Below are positions 57,587 to 64,000 of a DNA stretch of 64,000 nt, one piece after another. The position numbers and the translations under genes were made by a program. The notes below the pieces were generated by a model, which was not told the origin of the DNA, searched no databases, and saw only the letters and a list, made by a program, of their open reading frames with translations. The stretch spans positions 124,001 through 188,000 of the forward strand of contig NZ_CAJYVE010000004.1 of assembly GCF_913777995.1 (NCBI RefSeq), written 5' to 3'. Source of the DNA: an uncultured Pseudomonas sp. (lineage in GTDB: Bacteria > Pseudomonadota > Gammaproteobacteria > Pseudomonadales > Pseudomonadaceae). The first letter of the stretch is position 1, and the number at the start of each line of letters is the position of its first letter.

Positions 57587-58612
57587 ATGAGCACACTGCA
57601 ACCTGTAGCGGTCCTTGGTGGCGGCAGCTTCGGCACCGCCATCGCAAATCTGCTGGCCGCCAACGGCCACCCGGTACGCCAGTGGATGCGTGATCCCGAG
57701 CAGGCCGAGGCGATCCGCGTGAATCGCGAGAATCCGCGCTACCTCAAGGGCATCAAGGTGCTGCCGGGGGTCGAGCCGGTCACCGACCTCACCGCGACCC
57801 TCGACGATTGTGAACTGCTTTTCGTCGCCTTGCCTTCCAGTGCGCTGCGCGCCGTACTGGCCGAGCATGTCGAGCGCCTGGCAGGCAAGATGCTGGTCAG
57901 CCTCACCAAAGGTATCGAGGCGCAGAGCTTCAAGCTGATGAGCCAGATCCTCGAAGAAATTGCCCCCAAAGCCCGCATCGGCGTGTTGTCCGGGCCGAAT
58001 CTGGCCCGCGAGATCGCCGAGCACGCGCTGACCGCCACCGTGGTCGCCAGCGAGGACGAGGCGCTGTGCCAGAAGGTCCAGGCCGCGCTGCATGGCCCGA
58101 CGTTCCGAGTCTATGCCAGCAACGATCGTTTCGGCGTGGAGTTGGGCGGCGCCTTGAAGAACGTCTACGCCATCGTCGCCGGCATGGCGGTGGCCTTGGG
58201 CATGGGCGAGAACACCAAAAGCATGCTGATCACCCGCGCCCTGGCGGAAATGACCCGCTTCGCGGTCAGTCAGGGGGCCAACCCCATGACGTTCCTGGGC
58301 CTGGCCGGAGTCGGTGACCTGATCGTCACCTGCTCATCGCCCAAGAGCCGTAACTACCAGGTGGGCTACGCTCTGGGGCAGGGCCTGAGTCTCGACGAAG
58401 CTGTCAGCCGCCTGGGTGAAGTGGCCGAAGGGGTCAATACCCTCAAGGTGCTCAAGGCCAAGTCGCAGGAGGTCAAGGTCTACATGCCGCTGGTGGCCGG
58501 TCTGCATGCGATCCTCTTTGAGGGGCGCACCCTGGCGCAGGTCATCGAGGCGCTGATGCGTGGCGAACCCAAGACCGACGTCGATTTCATTTCTACCACC
58601 GGCTTCAACTGA
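57587..58612 (+). CDS. gpsA: Glycerol-3-phosphate dehydrogenase (NAD(P)+)
   Basis: Makes sn-glycerol 3-phosphate from dihydroxyacetone phosphate for phospholipid synthesis. It has 341 residues, matching the Pseudomonas family length: nucleotide site [15 protein letters not shown] at the N-terminus, LTKGIEA and GPNLAREIA in the middle and the catalytic Lys in [17 protein letters not shown] (~residue 190). ATG 57587 ([12 protein letters not shown]) is preferred; an ATG four codons upstream is also possible. Confidence 0.96.
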   Translation: MSTLQPVAVLGGGSFGTAIANLLAANGHPVRQWMRDPEQAEAIRVNRENPRYLKGIKVLPGVEPVTDLTATLDDCELLFVALPSSALRAVLAEHVERLAGKMLVSLTKGIEAQSFKLMSQILEEIAPKARIGVLSGPNLAREIAEHALTATVVASEDEALCQKVQAALHGPTFRVYASNDRFGVELGGALKNVYAIVAGMAVALGMGENTKSMLITRALAEMTRFAVSQGANPMTFLGLAGVGDLIVTCSSPKSRNYQVGYALGQGLSLDEAVSRLGEVAEGVNTLKVLKAKSQEVKVYMPLVAGLHAILFEGRTLAQVIEALMRGEPKTDVDFISTTGFN

Positions 58613-58638
58613 AGCCCTCATCGATCAGGGAGAAGGTC

Positions 58639-58983
58639 TTGAGCGACTCCAATCTCAAGCGGCACGAATCCATTGTCCTGCGCATCGTCTGGATGCTGGT
58701 GTTCCTGGTGGTCTGGCAACTGGCGGAAATCGTCCTTGCCGGCGTAGTCCTGCTGCAACTGGGCTACCGGCTGTTCTACGGCGCCCCCAGCGCCAGTCTG
58801 ATGAGCTTCGGCGACAGCCTGAGCCAGTTCCTCGCCCATATCGGTCGTTTCGGCACCTTCCATACCGACCAGAAGCCCTGGCCGTTCGCCGACTGGCCGA
58901 CGCCGCGCGCCCCGCAAGGCGAGGCGCCGCACGAGGTGCCGCCCGCCGCCCACCCGGTGCGTGACGAGGAACCCAAGCTATGA
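58639..58983 (+). CDS. DUF4389 membrane protein with a TTG start
   Basis: A 114-residue protein with the DUF4389 core: two membrane helices (RIVWMLVFLVVWQLAEIVLAGV and the following GYRLFYGAP... helix) and an amphipathic part FGDSLSQFLAHIGRFGTFHTDQKPWPFADWP, ending in a Pro-rich tail. No ATG fits; the start is TTG 58639 (MSDSNLKRH) with a good agggagaagg Shine-Dalgarno. It overlaps sixA by four bases (ATGA), so its translation probably sets that of sixA. Function unknown. Confidence 0.85.
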   Translation: MSDSNLKRHESIVLRIVWMLVFLVVWQLAEIVLAGVVLLQLGYRLFYGAPSASLMSFGDSLSQFLAHIGRFGTFHTDQKPWPFADWPTPRAPQGEAPHEVPPAAHPVRDEEPKL

Positions 58984-59435
58984 AGCTGTGGATCCTGCGC
59001 CACGGGCAGGCGCAGAACCAGGCACGTAGCGACGCCGAGCGTGAGCTGACCACCGAAGGCCGCGAGCAGGCGCGCTGCAGCGCCCGGCACCTGCAGGGCC
59101 GGTCGCTGCAGCGCATCCTGGTCAGCCCTTATGTGCGTGCACAGCAGACCGCCGACGAAGTCCAGCAGGTACTGGCTGTCGATATCCCCCGGCTCACGGT
59201 GAACTGGTTGACCCCGGACAGCCCACCGGCGGAGGCGTTGGCCCAGCTCGAAGCGCTGGGTCTGGACGAGGTGCTGCTGGTCAGCCACCAGCCGTTGGTG
59301 GGTTGTCTGGTGGGCCTGCTCGCGCATGGCAGCGTGCAGGATGCGGCGCCCATGGGCACGGCCAGCCTGGCAGAGCTGGAGGGCGATTTCCTGCTGGCCG
59401 GCAGCCTGCGCCTGCAGGGCATTCGCCACGTATAA
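58980..59435 (+). CDS. sixA: Phosphohistidine phosphatase SixA
   Basis: Histidine phosphatase superfamily enzyme that removes phosphate from phosphohistidine in proteins, in E. coli from the Hpt domain of ArcB and NPr. It has 151 residues with the RHG motif at residues 7-9 (LRHGQAQNQARS) and second His in LLVSHQPLVG (~102). Translation is coupled to the DUF4389 gene. An Hpt-phosphatase close to the hybrid kinase at 55381 invites a functional link, but this is inference. Confidence 0.93.
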   Translation: MKLWILRHGQAQNQARSDAERELTTEGREQARCSARHLQGRSLQRILVSPYVRAQQTADEVQQVLAVDIPRLTVNWLTPDSPPAEALAQLEALGLDEVLLVSHQPLVGCLVGLLAHGSVQDAAPMGTASLAELEGDFLLAGSLRLQGIRHV

Positions 59436-59471
59436 CGGCAAAACCGCCAATAACACTATCAAGGACCGACC

Positions 59472-59915
59472 ATGACCCTATGGCGTGAAACTCCGCAGAT
59501 CGATGCAATCAACGCGGCCGGTGCCAAGACCATCGCCGCCATGCTGGACATCCGTTTCGAATCCTTCGACGACGACACGCTGACCGCGAGCATGGTGGTC
59601 GACCCGCGCACCCACCAGCCGTTCGGCCTGTTGCATGGCGGGGCTTCGGTGGTGTTGGCCGAGTCCCTGGGGTCGATGGCCAGCTACCTGGTCATCGACC
59701 CCACGAAGTTCTTCTGCGTGGGGCTGGAAGTCAACGCCAACCATGTGCGCGGCGTGCGCAGCGGTCGCGTCACGGGTGTGGTGCGCCCGGTACACATCGG
59801 CCGCACCACCCATGTCTGGGATATCCGCATCAGCAACGACGAGGGCAAGCTGTGCTGCATTTCGCGGCTGACCGTCGCCGTGGTGCCGCATGGCCAGGAA
59901 CCACCTGCGCGCTGA
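59472..59915 (+). CDS. Hotdog thioesterase, PaaI/YdiI type
   Basis: A 147-residue hotdog thioesterase. HxxFGLLHGGASVVLAESLGS (~residues 50-69) is the catalytic helix with the GLLHGG motif of the PaaI/YdiI/MenI group, here with Glu as catalytic residue, followed by the GRTTHVWDIRISND strand. It hydrolyses aromatic or medium-chain acyl-CoA in relatives. Pseudomonas makes ubiquinone rather than menaquinone, so a MenI role (DHNA-CoA) is unlikely. It sits 36 bases after sixA. Confidence 0.88.
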   Translation: MTLWRETPQIDAINAAGAKTIAAMLDIRFESFDDDTLTASMVVDPRTHQPFGLLHGGASVVLAESLGSMASYLVIDPTKFFCVGLEVNANHVRGVRSGRVTGVVRPVHIGRTTHVWDIRISNDEGKLCCISRLTVAVVPHGQEPPAR

Positions 59916-60041
59916 ACCGGCGCCGTGTTCTGCGCGACAGGCATGGCCGGAGTGTCGTGTGTGATGGCGGTTCCGGTCATTGCCCGCGCTGGGGCCGCTG
60001 CGCAGAATCATGATCATCGTATTGCCATAGAGCGCGCAGAC

Positions 60042-60857
60042 ATGTCGCAACCGGTGTTCTTCGCCCACGCCAACGGCTTTCCCTCGGGCACCTACGGCAA
60101 GCTGTTCGCGGCGCTGGCGCCGGAGTTCAGCGTCGAGCACCTGGAGCAGCATGCCCACGACCCGCGATTTCCGGTCAACGACAACTGGTTGAACCTGGTC
60201 GACGAACTGCTCCACCACCTGCGCGAACGGGGCCAGCCGGTGTGGGGTGTGGGCCATTCGCTGGGCGGCCTGCTGCATCTGCATGCCGCGCTGCGGTGTC
60301 CCGAGTTGTATCGCGGGGTGGTGATGCTCGACTCTCCGGTGCTGGGCCTCACTGACCAGTGGCTGATCCGCCTGGCCAAGCGCCTGGGGTTCATCGATCG
60401 CATCACCCCGGCCGGGCGCACCCTGGGGCGTCGCGAAGCCTTCGAAAGCCTGGATGCGGCCAGGGACTATTTCGCCAGCAAGCAGCTGTTCCGGCGCTTT
60501 GATCCCGAGTGCCTGGAAGCCTACTTGCAGCACGGCCTGCGCCAGGAGGGCGAAACCTTCAGGCTGCGTTTCGACCCGGCCACGGAAATCAGCATCTATC
60601 GCAGCATTCCCCACGCCAGCCCAAGGCCCGCCAGGCTTCTGGACGTGCCGCTGGCCATGGTCCGTGGCCGGCAGAGCAGGGTGGTGATGCCGCATCATGG
60701 CCTGCAGGCCAGGCGTTTGCGACGTGGCGAGTACCTGTCGATGCTGGGAGGACACATGTTTCCACTCGAACACCCGCTGGAGACCGCCGCCCTGCTCAAG
60801 ACGCTGTTCGAGCGTTGGAGCCAGGGGGCGGGCATGCACGCAGAGCGTCGCCCATGA
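60042..60857 (+). CDS. Alpha/beta hydrolase 1
   Basis: A 271-residue alpha/beta hydrolase. The nucleophile elbow is GVGHSLGGLLHLH (Ser ~75), the oxyanion HANGF motif (FFAHANGFPSGTY) is at the N-terminus and the catalytic His probably in MLGGHMFPLEHP (~residue 243). ATG 60042 gives the family start. Its stop overlaps the next hydrolase start (ATGA). The substrate is unknown. Confidence 0.87.
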   Translation: MSQPVFFAHANGFPSGTYGKLFAALAPEFSVEHLEQHAHDPRFPVNDNWLNLVDELLHHLRERGQPVWGVGHSLGGLLHLHAALRCPELYRGVVMLDSPVLGLTDQWLIRLAKRLGFIDRITPAGRTLGRREAFESLDAARDYFASKQLFRRFDPECLEAYLQHGLRQEGETFRLRFDPATEISIYRSIPHASPRPARLLDVPLAMVRGRQSRVVMPHHGLQARRLRRGEYLSMLGGHMFPLEHPLETAALLKTLFERWSQGAGMHAERRP

Positions 60858-61708
60858 ACACCCGCGTGGAAGAGGTGCGCATCGACCTGGGGCATATCGA
60901 GCTGGCGGCGCATCTGTATGGTCCTGAAGACGGCCAGCCGGTGATCGCCCTGCATGGCTGGCTGGATAACGCCAACAGCTTCGCGCGGTTGGCTCCGCAA
61001 CTGCAGGGCCTGCGCATCGTGGCCCTGGACCTGGCCGGACATGGTCATTCCGGGCACCGTCCACCCGGTACGGGCTACAGCCTGCCCGACTACGTGCAAG
61101 ACGTATTGCAGGTGGCCAGGCAACTGGGTTGGCAGCGCTTCTCCCTGCTCGGCCATTCGCTGGGCGCCATCATTGCCGTGCTGCTGGCCGGGGCTGTGCC
61201 AGACAAAGTCACACGCCTGGCGCTCATCGACGGGCTGCTACCGCTTACCGACGAGGCCACCGATGCGCCCGCCCGGCTGGGTGAGGCGTTGCTGGCGCAA
61301 CTGGCCCTGGCCGACAAGAAAAAGCCCGTCTACGGTGATTGCGAACGGGCTGTGCTGGCGCGCATGAGCGGGCGGCTGGCGGTCAGCCGCGAAGCCGCCG
61401 AGCTGCTGGCCCAGCGCGGATTGATGCCGGTGCCAGGCGGTTACACCTGGCGTAGCGACAGTCGGCTGACCCTGCCCACTCCGGTACGTTTCACCCTGCC
61501 GCAGGCCATGGCCTTCGTGCGGCGCCTGTCGTGCCCGGGCCTGCTGGTGGTGGCCGAGGATGGCCTGCTGGCGCCGCGCCTGGAGCAACTCGACGGCCTG
61601 CCCCTGGAGGTCTGCCAACTGCCAGGCGGCCATCACCTGCATCTGGATGACGAGGTCGGTGCCTGCGCTGTCGCACACTGTTTCAATCGATTGTTCGCCG
61701 ATTCTTGA
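60854..61708 (+). CDS. Alpha/beta hydrolase 2
   Basis: A 284-residue alpha/beta hydrolase unlike its neighbour in sequence: IALHGWLDNANSF (oxyanion HGWLD), LLGHSLGAIIAVLL as nucleophile elbow (Ser ~99) and PGGHHLHLDDE for the catalytic His (~257). The family resembles serine hydrolases near the MhpC/EPHX type but without decisive motifs. It is translationally coupled to hydrolase 1. Confidence 0.87.
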   Translation: MNTRVEEVRIDLGHIELAAHLYGPEDGQPVIALHGWLDNANSFARLAPQLQGLRIVALDLAGHGHSGHRPPGTGYSLPDYVQDVLQVARQLGWQRFSLLGHSLGAIIAVLLAGAVPDKVTRLALIDGLLPLTDEATDAPARLGEALLAQLALADKKKPVYGDCERAVLARMSGRLAVSREAAELLAQRGLMPVPGGYTWRSDSRLTLPTPVRFTLPQAMAFVRRLSCPGLLVVAEDGLLAPRLEQLDGLPLEVCQLPGGHHLHLDDEVGACAVAHCFNRLFADS

Positions 61709-61820
61709 CTTGCGCCGGGCAACTGCCGAGGCTGAGCGGGTTTGCAAAGGAGCCAGACATGATGGACCAACCCGCTTCGCCGACCCTCCGCCTCCATAGC
61801 GCTCTTGTGCGGGCCTGCCC

Positions 61821-62648
61821 ATGAAGAGCGCAGTGCGCGGGTTCAGCGCCTTTCTTCTGCCTTTGTGCCTGTCGCTGCCGACCACGCTGCAGGCCGCTGA
61901 CGTTGCCGGCAGCCGCGACCTGGATATCGTGCCCCGGCCCCTGGATACCGAGATCGTCGACTACCGCGCACCGGCCGAGCAGGAGCGTACCTATCCGTTG
62001 GGTTCGATCCGCAAGATCAGCGGGCAGGTACGCTACGACGGCCAGGTTCTGGCGCGCGGGCAACTGCAGTCGGTGACCTACGAACTGCCTCCCGGCCACA
62101 CCTCCAATGACGCGTTCGAGGCCGCTCGCCAGGCGCTGCAGGCACGCAGTGCCGAATTGCTGTTCTGGTGCCAGGCCCGCGACTGTGGTGAAAGCAGCCT
62201 GTGGGCCAATCAGGTATTCGGCAACGCGCGGCTGTATGGCGCCGACGAGCGCCAAGCTTATCTGCTGCTGCGCCTGGCCGAGCCTGAGCAGGACACCCTG
62301 GTCGCGTTATACGCCATCACCCGTGGCAACCGGCGGGCTTACCTGCATGTCGAGCAGCTGGCCGCGCAGGCACCGCTGGGTGACCTGCTGCCGACCGCCG
62401 CGACCCTGATGCGCCAACTGCGCAGCAGCGGCAGTCTGGAGCTGGCGCGGCTCAAGGGCGATCCGCAGGATAACTGGGTGATGGCCCTGGCCCGCGGACT
62501 CAACCTCGACAGCTCGTTGCGGGTCACGCTTGCGGGCGCCCACGCCGAGGCCTGGCGCGAGGCCCTGATCGCCAAGGGCGTGCGTGCCGCTCGCCTCGAA
62601 GTGGCCGAGGCACAGAAGCCTGGCCTGCGCCTCGAGGTAATCCGCTAG
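61821..62648 (+). CDS. DUF4892 exported protein
   Basis: A 275-residue secreted protein with a signal peptide (MKSAVRGFSAFLLPLCLSL..., cleavage near LQAAD). The mature part fits DUF4892: DIVPRPLDTEIVDYRAP at the start, a WCQARDCGESSLWANQVFGNARLYG cysteine pair likely forming a disulfide (~residues 114-119), and QAYLLLRL. Function is unknown; these proteins are usually periplasmic. Confidence 0.82.
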   Translation: MKSAVRGFSAFLLPLCLSLPTTLQAADVAGSRDLDIVPRPLDTEIVDYRAPAEQERTYPLGSIRKISGQVRYDGQVLARGQLQSVTYELPPGHTSNDAFEAARQALQARSAELLFWCQARDCGESSLWANQVFGNARLYGADERQAYLLLRLAEPEQDTLVALYAITRGNRRAYLHVEQLAAQAPLGDLLPTAATLMRQLRSSGSLELARLKGDPQDNWVMALARGLNLDSSLRVTLAGAHAEAWREALIAKGVRAARLEVAEAQKPGLRLEVIR

Positions 62649-62754
62649 CCTTGCCCCTGAACCTGCCTCGACCGCACGTCAGTGCAGACGGCGATACTGC
62701 CGGCCCGCTATGCTCGGGCCTTCAGTCTTTCCCTACTCGTAAACGGGTGCCTTG

Positions 62755-63804
62755 ATGCTCAATAACGACCGTCTGCTGGTGCAGATTCTGCTGCTGGCCT
62801 TGCTGGGGGCGTGCTTCTGGGTGATGGCGCCGTTCTGGTCGGCACTGGTCTGGGGCGCGGTGCTGGCCTTCGCCAGCTGGCCGCTTATGCGCCTGTTGAC
62901 CCGCCTGTGCCGGGGGCGGGAAAGCGTGGCGGCGACGCTGATGTGTCTGGGCTGGCTGATTCTGGTGGCCGCCCCCTTGGTATGGTTGGGTTTCAACCTC
63001 GCCGATCACGTTCGTGATGCCACCAATTTCATTCGTGATGTGCAGGTCGACGGCCTGCCGGACCCGCCCCAGTGGCTGGCCGGTCTGCCCCTGGTGGGCG
63101 AGCGCCTGGTGGGTTTCTGGAACACCATCGACGAGCAGGGCGCGGCGATGATGGCGGCGGTCAAGCCTTACCTGGGCCAGGTCGGCAACTGGTTGCTGGC
63201 GCGCAGTGCACAGATCGGCGGCGGCATTCTCGAACTGAGCCTGAGCATCGTCTTCGCGTTCTTCTTCTACCGCGACGGGCCGCGCCTGGCAGCCTTCGTG
63301 CTGCGCCTGCTGGAGCGCTTGATCGGCGATCGTGCCCAGGAGTACCTCGACCTGGTGGCCGGCACGGTACAGCGGGTCGTCAATGGAGTGATCGGTACCG
63401 CAGCGGCCCAAGCGCTGCTGGCGCTGATCGGCTTTCTCATCGCCGGCATTCCCGGTGCGCTGGTACTGGGCATTCTGACTTTCCTGTTCAGCCTGATCCC
63501 CATGGGGCCGCCGCTGGTGTGGATTCCCGCCACCGCCTGGCTGGTCTGGCAGGGCGAGTACGGCATGGCGGTGTTCATGGGCCTGTGGGGAACCTTCGTC
63601 ATCAGTGGCGTGGACAACGTGCTCAAGCCTTACCTGATCAGCCGCGGCGGCAACCTGCCACTGGTCATCGTGCTGCTCGGAGTGTTTGGTGGCCTGCTTG
63701 CCTTTGGTTTCATCGGCCTGTTCATCGGCCCGACCTTGCTGGCGGTGGCCTACAGCCTGCTGACCAACTGGGTGGAGGAGGCACGGCGTCCGTCTCGCGT
63801 CTGA
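62755..63804 (+). CDS. AI-2E (TqsA/PerM) family membrane transporter
   Basis: A 349-residue inner-membrane protein of the AI-2E family with about eight membrane helices. The family pattern is an N-terminal pair (LLALLGACFWVMAPF), an extracytoplasmic soluble-like segment (~95-145) and the C-terminal helices with PLVWIPATAWLVWQGE and DNVLKPYLISRGGNLPLVIVLLGVFGGLLAFGFIGLFIGP. ATG 62755 is preferred over TTG 62752. Members export AI-2, Na+ or other small solutes; the substrate is not readable. Confidence 0.88.
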   Translation: MLNNDRLLVQILLLALLGACFWVMAPFWSALVWGAVLAFASWPLMRLLTRLCRGRESVAATLMCLGWLILVAAPLVWLGFNLADHVRDATNFIRDVQVDGLPDPPQWLAGLPLVGERLVGFWNTIDEQGAAMMAAVKPYLGQVGNWLLARSAQIGGGILELSLSIVFAFFFYRDGPRLAAFVLRLLERLIGDRAQEYLDLVAGTVQRVVNGVIGTAAAQALLALIGFLIAGIPGALVLGILTFLFSLIPMGPPLVWIPATAWLVWQGEYGMAVFMGLWGTFVISGVDNVLKPYLISRGGNLPLVIVLLGVFGGLLAFGFIGLFIGPTLLAVAYSLLTNWVEEARRPSRV

Positions 63805-63822
63805 GCTTCTTTAGGCTTTCAG

Positions 63823-63912
63823 TAGGAGCGGCTTCAGCCGCGAAGCGCCTGATGTTCACAGCAGTTGCGGTGAATTTCCTGGCGCTTTCGCGGCTAAAGC
63901 CGCTTCTACAGG
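63823..63912. repeat. REP doublet (type B), intact copy
   Basis: Arms TAGGAGCGGCTTCAGCCGCGAA and TTTCGCGGCTAAAGCCGCTTCTA face across a spacer with GTTCACAGCAGTTGCGGTGAATTTCC. The spacer matches the degenerate copy at 45784-45848. It lies 18 bases after the permease stop. Confidence 0.8.
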
Positions 63913-63938
63913 GGAAGGCAAGCTTCGAATGCCGCGGC

Positions 63939-64000
63939 TCAGGCCGCGGTATTCAGGTAGCGGCCGGCCTTCTGCGAACCCTCGGTGTCATAGCGCTCGC
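63939..64000 (-). CDS. C-terminal end of an unidentified gene, cut by the window edge
   Basis: A minus-strand frame enters at the window end and stops at 63939. Only 19 residues (ERYDTEGSQKAGRYLNTAA) are visible. A hairpin CCGCGG-ctcagg-CCGCGG overlaps the stop. I do not recognise the family. Confidence 0.45.
   Translation of the reverse strand, partial: ERYDTEGSQKAGRYLNTAA

Noticed and set aside
63939-64000. Assigning a family to the 19 visible residues at the right edge
   Set aside because: Too short for any reliable match; left as unidentified.

Overview
The window reads as a fluorescent Pseudomonas chromosome, most likely of the P. putida group. The supports are the GC-rich codon use, the gltX / tRNA / dusC / ibpA / LysR / leuCD / methyltransferase / leuB / asd order, the gltA-sdhCDAB-sucAB-lpdG-sucCD cluster followed by brnQ and htpG, the fabAB / hybrid kinase / gpsA order, and many REP-type hairpins. 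It is almost entirely chromosomal core. I found no transposase, integrase, phage gene, CRISPR array or rRNA, and no clear pseudogene.

Layout. 1-1.9 kb: 3' part of gltX, then two tandem tRNA-Ala(GGC)/tRNA-Glu(TTC) pairs behind one strong promoter. 2-4.1 kb: a hotdog thioesterase, dusC and the heat-shock gene ibpA, which has a sigma32-type promoter and a structured leader. 4.1-10.5 kb: a divergent LysR regulator, then leuC, leuD, a SAM methyltransferase, leuB and asd. 10.5-15.6 kb: a complete D-galactonate catabolic set, dgoKADT plus an IclR regulator, with palindromic operators and Crc/Hfq-like CA motifs. 15.6-17.8 kb: a zinc alcohol dehydrogenase and a divergent AraC regulator. 17.8-21.9 kb: the electron-transfer-flavoprotein genes, etf-QO divergent from etfBA, with a PsrA-type box between them.

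21.9-27.4 kb: a solute-binding protein with two DUF4398/OmpA lipoproteins, a MocR regulator, a lipoprotein, a YkgJ-like cysteine-cluster protein and a START-domain protein. 27.5-40.6 kb: the TCA-cycle block gltA (minus strand) and sdhCDAB-sucAB-lpdG-sucCD (plus strand), eleven subunits of consecutive cycle steps. 41-45.8 kb: brnQ, a small lipoprotein with an AlgU-like promoter, htpG with a sigma32-type promoter, and a dienelactone hydrolase. 46-53.1 kb: pirin, a GntR regulator and a quaternary-amine ABC importer with two permeases and its own GlxA-type regulator. 53.4-57.3 kb: fabAB and a GacS-like hybrid kinase. 57.5-64 kb: gpsA, a DUF4389 membrane protein, sixA, a thioesterase, two alpha/beta hydrolases, a DUF4892 protein, an AI-2E-family permease and the last codons of an unidentified minus-strand gene.

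The genes fit an aerobic heterotroph: fatty-acid oxidation electrons (ETF) and TCA-cycle electrons (Sdh) both feed ubiquinone, leucine and unsaturated fatty acids are made de novo, and sugar acids and osmolytes are imported. I did not find a convincing new multi-gene system. The best leads are regulatory or repeat-based: two oppositely oriented copies of a long REP doublet with conserved spacer and flank, an AGCT heptad array before lpdG, an 11-G tract and 21-bp-spaced direct repeats before a MocR gene, the AlgU-like lipoprotein promoter, matching sigma32 promoters at ibpA and htpG, and an orphan solute-binding protein in an operon with OmpA/DUF4398 lipoproteins.
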